Of a DNA stretch of 64,000 nucleotides, positions 47,354-58,100 are shown one piece after another. Position 1 is the stretch's first letter, and the number at the start of each line of letters is the position of its first letter. The notes under the pieces were generated by a model. That model had not been told where the DNA came from. It saw nothing but the letters and a program-made list of their open reading frames with translations, and ran no database searches. This stretch comes from Neurospora intermedia (Eukaryota > Ascomycota > Sordariomycetes > Sordariales > Sordariaceae): positions 1,302,001 through 1,366,000 of the forward strand of contig BTPP01000007.1 of assembly GCA_037102815.1 (NCBI GenBank), read 5' to 3'. A program made the position numbers and the translations under genes.

Positions 47354-47652
47354 GTGTTCAGGTGGCGTAGCGGTCTGATATTAGACCGCTACTGCCGAAC
47401 TCGTCGTAGGACTGGGGACTCGCAAGGCAGGGAGTTCGAACCTCACAACGAGCACTTGTTTAGCGAGAAACCCACCCGCGTTCTGAGGGCTGAGGGCCCA
47501 TTCCCTACTCAGGAAATGCGATATTCTTCGACCCTCGTGACTGTAACTAGAGCAGGCCACAGCTCCTAGTGGCAGCAGCTCGAGGGGATATAGGGAAACA
47601 AGGGTCCTCCTGGAGGAACACTGCAGTTCTTCTAGTCCAGGAAAAAAAAAAG
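47354..47652 (+). mobile_element. SINE-like element with a tRNA-derived head
   Basis: The first 102 nt look tRNA-derived. A Pol III box A-like TGGCGTAGCGGTCTG resembles class II (Leu/Ser) tRNAs, and a box B-like GAGTTCGAACCTC lies about 75 nt on. GTGTTCA at 47354 can pair with CGAGCAC at 47449-47455, one mismatch and one G-U. The anticodon arm is not recognisable. Instead a perfect 10-bp hairpin (47367-47376 / 47383-47392, 6-nt loop) occupies the D-arm region. About 190 nt of unrelated body follow, ending in an A11 tail at 47642-47652. Head-body-A tail is SINE architecture. No target-site duplication was seen. Alternatives are a degenerate tRNA gene or a chance match. Confidence 0.4.
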
Positions 47653-48184
47653 CAACGTCTAAGGGAAGTGTAGGAGGCACATGACCGAACTGGGGGGAAG
47701 AATAGAGATCGCATATCCAGGATGGGTAAACTGGCTTGTCACTAATTTTTTTTTTTGACCCTTTTATTGCTCTGTGGTTTCTGTAAGCTTTCGAGGCATG
47801 GATTGCGCTGTCGGACTAGGCATTGTAGGAAATCTGCCTGTGAATGGTCCGGTCGGCGTGGGTGGGAGATTGAAGAGTTAACGTCTCGCGAGAAAATAAC
47901 GGGAGTAGCTCTTGCCGTATTGATGAGACTCCGCGTATCAAAAGGCAACAGCAGCAAAGCCTTCGTCTCGTCAGTCAGAGATCTGCCACTCGATGTCCGA
48001 CTCACTCTCTAATCCAGCCTCTGCAATTCCCGCCCGCGAGAGAAACTGTCCCCTAAGCCAGCACCACGTCCTGGGTTTACCTCGTTTCATTTCCTGTGCA
48101 TCCTTACAAAAGCATTCCGATTGAGCATCTGCAGCCTGTCCTTCTCATCCCTTGCGCCAGTACTCCACCATTCGATGCCTCAAG
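47653..48184. other. Promoter/leader of the 748-residue gene
   Basis: Contains a T11 run near 47745 and then leader sequence. A six-codon upstream frame (ATG at 48175, stop TGA at 48190-48192) overlaps the main start codon at 48185 in another frame. Confidence 0.5.
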
Positions 48185-50431
48185 ATGGATGATATTTCCT
48201 CCCCTGTTGTATCCGCTTCATGCTCCCCCGGGGGCTTAACGTACGCGGAGGTCATCAGGATCCGACGAAACCTAGATCGCAACACCGATACCATGTACGA
48301 CGACCTTCGCAAGAATGAGCTCGATGCCTGGGAGCTCCCCAGTCCGTTGCTCCCTCACCCGTATCTCAGGCAGTTGCCTCCTTTACCCTCAACACTGTCC
48401 CGGCGCGGCACAGTGTCCGAGAACGATTCTCCCGCTGACGTGCCATACGTGGTGGGCGGTTTAGCAAGCGTGGCAGCGGTTCAACTTCTGCGATCCTGTC
48501 TGAGAAACACGCCCGAGTTCCACAAATCTCAAACACCCACAAGCCTCAATAATCCAGACATCAACCGCTACCTCCTTCGAAAACACGAAGCCGCACAGTC
48601 CGACATGTCCGCACGACTGGCAACCTGCGTGTGGACGTCCAGTACCACCCAGCTGCAGACAGACACGATGGGCATTGCGATCTGGGGCACAAAGAGCACA
48701 GGAACGGACGGGGCTTTCAGCAGCCGTCCTGAAAGCACCGAGAAGCAGGAGGAACGACCATCCATCCGTCGCATGAAAACACCCGAAATCAACTCAATAT
48801 TGCATCGTGGTTCAACGCCCAACTCCTCCAGGTCTCAAAGGTGCACGCCATCTGACGCTTCCCGTAGCAATGGCACAGGAAGGACAGCAACGTTTGCCTT
48901 CAATAGTGGATGGCAGACGCAAGATGGCCTCGTCCAGTGGAACGAGGGTGCCCCTGGCCTCGACAGATCCAAAAGCTCAAGGTCCCCCGATGACGAGTCC
49001 CCTGATGACGACCTCGGGAGACGATCCTCACCCGGCCAGACCCAAAACGGCGGCAGTCGCAAACAATCACTCGACACGTGTTCTTGTCCAGATCTGGGAA
49101 GAGATGAGGACGAGGAAGCCGAACGTCCAGGTCTACCACGCAGGCGAACAGACGGCCCCAATGTTCACTGTCCGCACCATCATTTTAAAGACGTATACCA
49201 ACGCTCTCAATCCGTTTGCCCATGTGAACCCCAGCTGGACATCCACAGGGTCCGGGATCCCAGAAATCGCCGCCGCTTAAATCGCGAAGACGTCGGGGTA
49301 TTCTCGGACTTGGGAACGGGCGCGGCCGGGCCACTCAGCAACGCTCCAGCGCAAGAATACTCCCCTAAGCTGCTTGCCATTGCCGGTGTGATGATCGCAA
49401 CCGGAGAGCTGGACCGGCTTTCACTGGGAAGTAGCGGTCATAGTCGTCGTCATTCTCTATCTCAAGCTTCACAGATCAGTGTCAGCAGCTCGACAGACGC
49501 GGACGAAGAAGAAGAAGAGATTCCTCCCCTGCCACCGATCAAAACTGCTGTTGGTAGACGGAAGAGGCGCGCCATGTCCATGGTGGGACCCCTCTCAAGC
49601 ACGCCTTTCAGTTTTGTCATGCAGGCAGGAAAAAGCGGGCTCTCGCCCACGCCGACAAGGAGGTCTTCGACGGGGAACCAGCTCTGGGCTGGACACCGAG
49701 AAGCACCCCTTCCGCCCGTGAACTCTCCCGCCCTACAACAAACAGGCGTAGGTGTAGGTACTAACCGACCTGGCACAGGGACGCCTACGGCTCAAGGACC
49801 GTTTGGGTCATCATCGTTTCGCGTGAAGAGACCGGCGTCTCGCCGCTTGTCAGAAATATGGAACGCTTCCTGGGATAACGACAACCAAGAGGATGATGAG
49901 GGTGATGAAAGTCCTTTGGAAAAGCGGTCGAGTTCTCCCGGTCTTTACGATTTGGAATCCCCAAGGTTGACCGGGGCTCGCGAAGATGACGTGAGTCCCG
50001 GGGGCGGCGCCAATGCGGAAACCCCCCGGCTTTCATGGCCGCCGAATCTGAACCGCGTGAATCAATGTCTCAGGGAACAGGGAGGATATTTTGGTCGAGG
50101 TCGAAATGGGGAGGATATGAGTACACAGGACGACGGGGAAAGTCCGGAGTGGACAGAGACGGAGGAGATAAGAGGTAGCAATTTCACTCTCCGAAATGAT
50201 GGGGACCCGAGTGATGAGTATCCTTCGGACACGTCACCGTCTACCTGTGAATGCACGCATTGCGAACATGCTGGGTATTATGTCAAGGTTACTGATGACG
50301 CTGTAGATCATGGTGAGCATGAGGTGCAGTTGGACAAGGATGAAGTTGGTGGAGTGATGCAGCGTTCGGGGTCGACTCAGACTATTATCCATACATCTAC
50401 GAGGCATTCGAGCCAGGAGGCAGGAGACTGA
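48185..50431 (+). CDS. Uncharacterised, largely disordered protein
   Basis: Intronless frame of 748 residues starting MDDISSPVVSASCSPGG. I do not recognise a family. The first about 130 residues look folded: a YAEVIRIRRNLDRNTDTMYDDL helix, then YVVGGLASVAAVQLLRSCLRNT. A conserved-looking CVWTSSTTQLQTDTMGIAIWG segment follows. The remainder is Ser/Pro/Arg/Asp-rich with acidic clusters, an internal helix candidate (SPKLLAIAGVMIATGELDRL) and Pro motifs such as IPPLPPIK. Cys/His groups (CSCPD, CPHHH, CECTHCEH) occur, the last near the C-terminus, but their spacing does not match a zinc finger I know. No signal peptide or clear membrane segment. The frame continues upstream to a TTG; the first ATG was used. 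A short overlapping upstream frame may limit translation. Confidence 0.8.
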   Translation: MDDISSPVVSASCSPGGLTYAEVIRIRRNLDRNTDTMYDDLRKNELDAWELPSPLLPHPYLRQLPPLPSTLSRRGTVSENDSPADVPYVVGGLASVAAVQLLRSCLRNTPEFHKSQTPTSLNNPDINRYLLRKHEAAQSDMSARLATCVWTSSTTQLQTDTMGIAIWGTKSTGTDGAFSSRPESTEKQEERPSIRRMKTPEINSILHRGSTPNSSRSQRCTPSDASRSNGTGRTATFAFNSGWQTQDGLVQWNEGAPGLDRSKSSRSPDDESPDDDLGRRSSPGQTQNGGSRKQSLDTCSCPDLGRDEDEEAERPGLPRRRTDGPNVHCPHHHFKDVYQRSQSVCPCEPQLDIHRVRDPRNRRRLNREDVGVFSDLGTGAAGPLSNAPAQEYSPKLLAIAGVMIATGELDRLSLGSSGHSRRHSLSQASQISVSSSTDADEEEEEIPPLPPIKTAVGRRKRRAMSMVGPLSSTPFSFVMQAGKSGLSPTPTRRSSTGNQLWAGHREAPLPPVNSPALQQTGVGVGTNRPGTGTPTAQGPFGSSSFRVKRPASRRLSEIWNASWDNDNQEDDEGDESPLEKRSSSPGLYDLESPRLTGAREDDVSPGGGANAETPRLSWPPNLNRVNQCLREQGGYFGRGRNGEDMSTQDDGESPEWTETEEIRGSNFTLRNDGDPSDEYPSDTSPSTCECTHCEHAGYYVKVTDDAVDHGEHEVQLDKDEVGGVMQRSGSTQTIIHTSTRHSSQEAGD

Positions 50432-50910
50432 TTGGCGCCTGACCGGCTGAGGGCTTAATGTTGGTCAGTGAACTCTTGGTGTGGCTGTCTCTCGGAAAGC
50501 AGATCGTAGATTGATAACGAGTATGGAGGCTGGCGTCTGGATAGGTATCGGAGGCACGCACCTTGATAGTCTTTTTAGACATTCCTATAGTCAACACCCA
50601 CTAGGTCAAAACCATCCATCATCAACATATTCACCATGACGTCGTTCAATCAGCAGGCCATACCAGTGCAGCAACCCGACTTGACCAATATTGGAAACCG
50701 GAATTTCCCCCTTAGATACCCAATCAACTCAAATTAAAACGCCTTATCCCATGCATATATACGGTACATACACCAAGTACACACTATCTTTACACCGTCC
50801 CTCCTCTTTTCTTTTTCTCCAACCCCAATTTTCCTAACCAATCGCTTTCAACAGAAGACATCGAACTTGTATTGGATTGTTCTGGATCGGATGAACCGAA
50901 GAGAATCGAT
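50432..50910. other. Convergent spacer
   Basis: 3' flanks of the 748-residue gene and COA6. Nothing else seen. Confidence 0.5.
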
Positions 50911-51426
50911 TTACTCGCGGGCCTTGAAGTCGGTGTTGACGTCCATCTTGACGGCGCCCTGGGCCTCGAGCTCCTTTAGGCGAGCCTTCTTCTGGATGTC
51001 CTGGACGCGCCACTTCTTGAAGTATGTAACCTGTTGTAAGGGAGAGAATGAGAGGTTAGCTGGCGTGTGTTCTGGTGAGGGCATGTGTGTGTGTGTGTGT
51101 GTTTGTAGTATGTGCTGCTTTCTTGTTTGATATGCCTGTCCTTCCGTTGCCTGACCTGGCTGGCTGGCTGGCTGGCAGGCTGTTGGCTGTTTTCGTTTTG
51201 CTCTCCTTTAGGAAGGTTGATATTGTTTTCTGGAGCCCCTTCCTTCCCTCTTCTGGACGTTGGGAATAAATTCTCTGCTTGCTGTTCCTTGTCGATTGCT
51301 TCGTTGTCCCAGATACCTCTCTCTCATCCTCCTCTTCCTATACCTCCTGCCCATATCCTCCCCCAAAACCTCCCAGCTCCACCACATCCCACCTCATCCT
51401 CCATCCCAAAAGTGCTTTCCCGAAAG

Positions 51427-51461
<35 letters not shown>

Positions 51462-51717
51462 TAAGTCAAAAGTTACTACTCACCCACTGAGCAGCGCAAT
51501 CCTTCTCAAACTCGGCACTCTCGGCCTTGCACGCCTTCGCGGCCGCCTTCTCGTCCTTGAGGGCATCAATGATGTTGTTCCGGTCCAGGCAAGCAAAGTA
51601 GCCGTCGCGCGCCATCCAGCACTTTTGGCGCTCGGAGCGGGTAGGCGCAACGGTGCCGGCGCGCACCTCGGCCGCGCGCTTGTCGGCTTCGGATTGTTCG
51701 AAGAGGCCTAGGACCAT
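50911..51717 (-). CDS. Cytochrome c oxidase assembly factor 6 (COA6)
   Basis: Intermembrane-space twin-Cys protein that helps copper delivery to the CuA site of Cox2. Exons 51484-51717 and 50911-51030 give 117 residues. Cysteines at 33, 43, 63 and 74 form the CX9C-CX10C pattern that distinguishes COA6 from ordinary CX9C proteins. The surrounding CWMARDGYFACLD motif is the family signature. The C-terminal exon gives VTYFKKWRVQDIQKKARLKELE. The intron (453 nt) is by far the longest in the window. It carries a GT repeat, a pyrimidine-rich stretch and an A29 run. No cleavable presequence, as expected for Mia40 substrates. Confidence 0.92.
51083..51102. repeat. GT dinucleotide repeat in the COA6 intron
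   Basis: About ten GT units, inside the long COA6 intron. Confidence 0.85.
51430..51458. repeat. Poly(A) run, 29 nt, in the COA6 intron
   Basis: Uninterrupted A29 on the + strand, read as U29 in the COA6 pre-mRNA, about 26 nt inside the 5' end of the intron. Confidence 0.92.
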
Positions 51718-52566
51718 TGTTGCGGTCGTTTCGGTTTGGAGTCGTTCGGGATTGGTGTGTTCTTGGGGAGCCGGTATCGGGACGGCAAGAGTTGAAGTTG
51801 ACGATTGCGATGCAGTGGTTCTTGTTCACGTAGGTTTGGCAAACCGGAAACTTGGGAAACTTGAACTTTGGATTGAATTCGCGAATGATTCCCGAGCCAA
51901 GCTTCTGGGATGGAAGCTTATCGAGCTCTTGGCCCGCTATCAGTCAACTGGAGCTTTGTGCGGCAGGCAACTCATGTTGTGGAAAAGGTACCTTTCTTCT
52001 CTCCCACCACTAACCCCGGACTTTGGTAATTTTGGATTCCACCCCATTGATAACCCTGCACGTGCCCTGTAATCTTGCAGCGGACGGGGCGGACGCAGGG
52101 ACCAGGGTCAGCCCCTGCCCGTGTGTGGACTAAATGGAGACGACATTGTCAGCTGCATTGTGATGAGTGTCTGTGTTGTGACATGATGGCTTTCGTCCGT
52201 GGTCGCAAACCTAAACTTTGACATACCATTATTTCACAGCCTTTCATCCATGCTTTACCAGGGCTTCAAGAGATACAGTCCTCTAGAAGCTAAGGGAGAA
52301 TTACTACGAACCAAAAGAGGCTACAGCAGCGAGAGTTGTTGCATAACGACAAGCTCGAATCACCAACGAAGAATCGGACACATCCTCGCACCGAACGAGG
52401 GTCCCCTCCGACCTAGCTCCCTTCAAAGACCCTCGAACTAGACAACCTCCAAGTTCCAACCTCGACGTTCAAGTACTGCGCCAGGTAGAAACGCCATCGG
52501 AAACAATCTTAACTACCATTCAGCCGAGTCCGGCATAATACATAGCTTAAACCACCATCAACCACA
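51718..52566. promoter_or_regulatory. Divergent promoter region, COA6 / SYS1
   Basis: 0.85 kb between divergent start codons. No coding sequence or specific regulatory motif was recognised. Confidence 0.5.
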
Positions 52567-53426
52567 ATGCCCCGCCGCCGCCGTCCCCCGCGCTCCGGCG
52601 CCCTAACCGAGCTTCCGCCCCTCAAGATCCTCAGCCAGATTGCCGCGCTACAAGCAATCTACTACACTGCCGCCCTGGTACTCATGTTCTTCACGGCGGC
52701 CGTAGCTGGGAATCCTTTCACGCTGGACTTGGTGTTTGGGTGGGAGGCGGTAAGGGGGGATAACACACAGGGGTGGTTGAACGGGTTTATTTGGTGTTTA
52801 GTGGGCGGGTTGGTGCTGTAAGTGCTCTCTCTCTGTCTTCCTACCTTTTTCATCTTTGATGATCTATCAATCCTAACATATCACCACAAAACAGACCCCT
52901 CTCCCTAACAGCCATCGTCCAACGCTCCAAGCTCATCCTCGACTTTGCCCTCACCACGCACTTCATCCACCTCGTCATCGTCACTCTCTACACAACGCCC
53001 GACCACACCCTACCCCGCCACACAGCCTGGTGGCTGACCATGGCCATTTCGTCCCTCGCCTCCTTCTTGCTCGGGTCATGGGGCTGTCGATACAGGGAAC
53101 TGCAGCCTATTGCTTTTGGTGGACATGGTAGCGGCGGCGCCAACACCACCAGCGGCATCACAAACGGGGAGGGAGGCGCAGGACAAGGAGACGAAGAACA
53201 GGGCTTCATCACAGGATTAAGAGGAGCAGGAGGGAGAACCAAGCGGGGATCGCGGGGCGATCTGGGAGGAGGAGGAGATTACGAAATGGTTACCATGATG
53301 TCTGGCGGCAGCGGCAGCGGCAGCGGTAAAGGTCACGGTCATGGGAGATCACAAAGCACCGTTTCCCAAGCCGGACTCGGACCCGGAGGACTAGGGGGAG
53401 GAGGCCCATTAGAGAAAGCCGACTAG
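52567..53426 (+). CDS. SYS1-like Golgi membrane protein
   Basis: Homologue of Sys1, a four-helix Golgi protein that recruits the Arl3/ARFRP1 GTPase. Exons 52567-52817 and 52895-53426 over a 77-nt intron (GTAAGT, TCCTAAC branch, AACAG) give 260 residues. Seen: a basic N-terminus (MPRRRRPPRSG), helix 1 near IYYTAALVLMFF, the family motif LDLVFGWEAVRGDNTQGW, and helix 2 across the splice joint (WCLVGGLVL-PLSLTAIVQ). RSKLILDFALTTHFIHLVIV and WWLTMAISSLASFLLGSWGCRYRELQPI follow. The last about 100 residues are an unusual Gly/Ser/His/Arg-rich cytosolic tail (GGSGSGSGKGHGHG); yeast and animal Sys1 end soon after the fourth helix. Identity is good; role inferred from the family. Confidence 0.9.
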
Positions 53427-53437
53427 AAGTCCCGGTT

Positions 53438-53765
53438 ATGGGTATTAACCAAAAATGCACTACGATCACTATACTTACTACCCCGCGCCCTTTGGTTTCA
53501 TTCCCCCAAAGTGGTGGCACTGGCTTTTGCGATGGTGGGGTTTTGGTACCACGTGGGGAGGGAACGAGTAAAGGCTGTTTGGGCTGATTGGGTTTACATC
53601 CGGATGGTGGCCTTCTACCTTTGCCTTGTTACCATCGCCCTCGCTATCATCCGCGACATCGTCCTTGTCTTTTGTTTTCTTCGACGACGAAGAAGACGGC
53701 GACGACAGCAAGCGTTGTTGAATTTGGACTTGGAACGAGGAAGAGGGGAAGTGAGGGGATTATAG
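53438..53765 (+). CDS. Possible small membrane protein (doubtful)
   Basis: The frame from about 53511 to 53765 encodes a hydrophobic stretch (VAFYLCLVTIALAII) followed by eight Arg, which fits a membrane anchor. It lacks its own upstream ATG unless ATGG at 53438-53441 is spliced (GTATTA donor at 53442, CAAAG acceptor) or translation starts at the internal ATG at 53529. A second, Trp-rich 38-codon frame beginning MHYDHYTYYPAP overlaps it from 53455. It lies only 12 nt after the SYS1 stop and may be SYS1 3' UTR. Confidence 0.25.
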
Positions 53766-55174
53766 TGAAGAAGGAGTATTAGGATATGCTGACGTCGGCT
53801 GGTCGGTGGTGCTGTTGGTCGTGTTATACAGTTTTCTCTTGGTATGTTTAGATCCCTTTTGGGACCTAGTAGCATTGGGTTTTGGGTCTGGAGTTTTTAG
53901 GTGTTCCGGCATTTGGTTTCAAGGTTCTCTGGCTATAGAGTTATTGATACGGGGAGAGCGATGGCTTGATCGGATGGATACATGGATATATATATATATA
54001 TATGTATAGATGGATGGATAGATGGATGAACATCCGGACGTGAGTCGAGCGAAAACATCAGGTCTGCAGACAAGCGAAGTAGAAAATATTGGAGGAACGG
54101 ATAGACGCTGGCGTAAGACGCAGGCATAGCATAGCCGCACAAGTACTAATTGCAACGACAACTTGATTCCCCATGGACAACAGTGGATATAACCTAGGTA
54201 CCTATTGACATTTTATAATCTTGATATCTGTCTGATCTGATTTTGGTTTTGGGAGAACACTAGATAAAATATCCTCCGCCTCAACTCCCCCATGCTCTAA
54301 TTGGCTAAGCTCAACTCACTTTCACTCACTCACACAAGTCCCTCCTTGCCTCCCAAGACACTGATCCGCTGACTGATTCGACCAACAAAAGAAACAAGTA
54401 GGATGAAAAGCCAAAGGGAAAGAAATATAAACAAAAAAGGGGGTCAAGTAGAAGGAAAAAAAGTTGACAACAGGTCTAAAAGAATATTCAATGCTTTCCC
54501 TCCTTCCATCCTTCCTTCCTCTCGTTGCTCTCGCTCCGATTGATGCTTCCCCCCAAAAAGAAAAGAAAGAGAAAAAAATATAAAAGACAACGCCAAACAG
54601 TAAATATGGTGTGGTATCATGGCTTATAGTTGTTTGTTGTGGTTTCCGGTGTGGTGATGTTGAATTGCTGACTTGTTCGTTCTTGTCGTTGTGGCTTTGC
54701 CTTCCCCTTTACCCTTTTTGTTCCGCCGCTGCCAACCAATGAAGTGCACTCAAGCAGTCAACCGGGGAGCGGGAAGGAAGGATACATGGAACAGGGAGGG
54801 AGGGAGACCGAGGGAGATTTGATGGAAGAGAAATTCGTTGCGAAGTTCAAGAGGAAATTGTGGATTAGGTCTTCGTCGTCTTCCGTATCATCTTCCTTTC
54901 ATCCTCGGCTCCGTCCGCACTAACCCCTTGTCCTTCTCCTTCCTTCTCTTCCCCATCATGCCGCTCTCTCGCCCGTCCGTCAACTCTAGTAACCAAGCAC
55001 TGGGGCTCTTTCTCCTCCGTCTACAACGTCCCGCAGGAACCTCTCCCTCACCGCCTCCCATTTCCATCGCGCACATTTCGTCGGTGACTCCTAGGAACCC
55101 GGCGAACTATCCATCTCCATCTCCAGCTCCAGCGCCGTCGTCGTGCCCTTCGCCTTCGTCATAGTGTTGTCGTT
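53766..55174. other. Convergent spacer
   Basis: Between the SYS1 region and the PI4P 5-kinase 3' end. It contains a TA repeat followed by GGAT repeats (53,985-54,030), GA-rich sequence and a CTT-rich tract near 54,510. No supported gene. Confidence 0.5.
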
Positions 55175-58100
55175 CTATGACACGCCTTGGGGCCGAGTCT
55201 GTGCATCGCCGAAGGGGAGCGGGGGCAAGGCCTTATCCAGGCTTTCCCGACCAACAATTTGGTGACCGCCCTTGTTGGATCTGAGCGAGCCACTGGAGCT
55301 CTTCAGGTCGACGGATTTGCCATTACCGTTCATGAGGCCAATGCTATACCCGCTATCAGCGCCGTCCTTCAGGGACTGAGGTGATCCGTATCCATACCCT
55401 GTCTTGGGCGGTGTTGGTGGTGGTGGCCCAGGGTCTCGGTAGTCGCGAGCATGACCCCTTAGGAGCGGGTTGCCAAACCCGGCCTGTCTTTCCTCACCGT
55501 CCTTGGCAGGGGTCATAGGGCGGTACTCGCTTTCACCAGCCAAGTTACTAACTCGGCTATTGTGGACCTGTTGTTCGGTGGATGACCGACCCTCTGCAGC
55601 CTCTTCAACCACCGGTAAGATGCTGGTTTGGCTAGCTATGTTGTCCCTGCGCTCGATGCTGCCAGGGGAGAGTGTCGTCCGGAGCGTCTTGGTCGGTACG
55701 TCCTCCTCTGACACGCCAGTCTTGTACGCCTCACGCTCCGCCCTCTGCATCGTTGCCTCGGCTTCTGGTGACTGAACACCAGAGGGTAGAGGTGGTACTG
55801 TCGTTGAAGAGCGACCGTTGCGTGCGCCAGCTCGCTGCTGCTCCTGATCGGCCAAGGCTGCTTCTGCTTGCATCTGTGCGTCTCTCTCCTGGGCTTCGCG
55901 AATCGCCTCCTCGCATGACATGGTGATACCCTCAATGAAGTTGATGAACCGCTCGCCATATTCGTGAGGGGGGAGGGCAGAAATCTGAGTACGATCGCCC
56001 GACAAGCCCTTCCAGAAGTTTTCGAGTTTCTTGATAATGCCGTACTGGAAATCACGTTAGCACTCGTCATCAGCATACAGACCAGGTAAAGCATGGACCT
56101 ACATGTGTCAAGCAGTCAATCACTCCGAGGTAATAGATCTCATCCGCCGGGGTGTTGTCCTCATGGGTTGCACGGAATCCTCCGTCATCCTGGTTGAAGA
56201 CAAAGCCCACGCGGCTCTGATTGTGCTCAAGTTCGTCGGGCATCCGGCTGCTCGTCTCTCCCATAGGAACTGGCCTCTCGGATTTGACCATCTGCCTCAA
56301 TTCCCTAGCCTTCCGCGCATTCTCCAGCTTAGATGGAGTCCGCAGCAAGACGGAGGAAGGGTCCTCGCGTGAATGCTCACCACCAGGGTTGAACACACGT
56401 AGGGTCTTGTCCCGCAGATTTTCCTCGTTTCCTCTCTGAAGATCATGGATGCCGACAAGCAGAGAATAATCCATTATCTGTAGCTTCTGAAGCAACCGAA
56501 CATCCTTCTGGAGCTGCTCCAAAAACATCTTCTTCTTTTGGAGTCCAAGTTCGAGATGTCGGTGTCGTCGAAGCCAGTTCAAGTCCTTTAGTGTTGCCCT
56601 TGGATTCTTGTCGAGATCTTCCTCCTTATAGTCGCGACCAACTGTTGAACCTTTCAAATCGAAGGTCTGGTGGATGTCCCGGTGCGGAGGGAAGAGGTTG
56701 TTCATGACGACAAAGTGAATCTTTTTGCCATAGGGCATCTTGACCCGGTGTAGGCCGTAAAATTGCGAGAGAAGGGTGTTGGGGTTTTCGGTAACATGCT
56801 TGAAGTAATCCTTGAGGATCTTGCGAAGAAACTTATGCTCGGCATGGTGAATGGTCTTGATGATGTACTTGTAATCGCGAGAAAAGTAAAAGAAACTGCC
56901 GCTCTTGCCAGGAGAACCTAGCTCGGAAAGTATATACTTGCCTGTCAGTGACATGAGATAGTCTGCTGGATCCAGGCCAAAGCGTGCGCGGAGATGTCGG
57001 AAAACCCAAGGCGCATAGTCCTTGAACTTGAAGTCATACTTGGCGGATGGAACCAGCTCGTTTCCGGCACTTCTGAAGGGTTAGATACCAGATTGTGTAA
57101 GAGGAAGGAAGTATCAAGAAATGCTTACATGTCAAAGGTGGATTTTTGCTTGGCCTCGAAGTCAGCGTCCGTCAGCGGGCGGTCAAGCTTGGCATTCGTT
57201 CGCGATACCGAGACTCGAATGCCGGTCAGCATGTTGTAGGCTGTGACCCAGTTGGCATGTGTCTCGTCGACCTTGGTGCCAACCACAACCCGGTCGTCAT
57301 CTTCGGCATCTCTCTTCCTCCTCTTGCTGGCCCGTTTCTCCCTGTAGACTTCGGCCCATCGCAATGCGTCGTCATCTGGCACAACTTCGTCGCGAGGCAT
57401 TTCCGAGTGGAGAGATCGTGTGTTCCTTCTAGCAAGATTTAGCGACGCCCTACGTACGCCAGCAACGCCAGTTGGTGAGAAGCGACCGGTTGCATACGTA
57501 GCATCGGAGCCGTCCTTGGATCCACGAGGACCTGAAGGTCTAGGGACCTCGAGGGTATGGCGATGTTTAATACCGGGACCGGGTGGCGGTGCGAGGGCAC
57601 TGGTGGAGGCTGAGATGGGTGCTGCAGGGTTGTACAAGGGCGGCGACGAGTAACGATGCGGTGAAGAAGGGCTGCTAGGTGCCGAATCACGCCGCTGAGC
57701 TGGTGGTGATGATGGAAAGTATCCGTTGGAAGTCTGGTGGGCGGAGGGCGTGGGCGTCCCGTTCTCGGCGGTGCGAACGTCTCCCGTGTTGGCCGGGGGT
57801 GGTGGATGAATTGAAACAGTGTTGGCAGAGCCCAGGGAGGCACCCTTTTGGTCGTGTGTCGCTTGAGCGTCCGGAGTTGAACGGACTGTCCGGTCCGGAA
57901 TTGCAATGGGAAACCTGCCATTTGGGTGCGGCTTCCCGCTTTTCGTGACTTGATGGCCGCCCAGCCTGGCGCCCCCGTCGGCCCTGTTTGCCCCGTTCAG
58001 GTTCATCCCATGTAGTTTCCCACTAATCCCGTCCACATCGCCATCGACACCTCCGTTTGGCGAAGAGGTCATGTTGGGATGTCGTCGCAGACTGTCCCCA

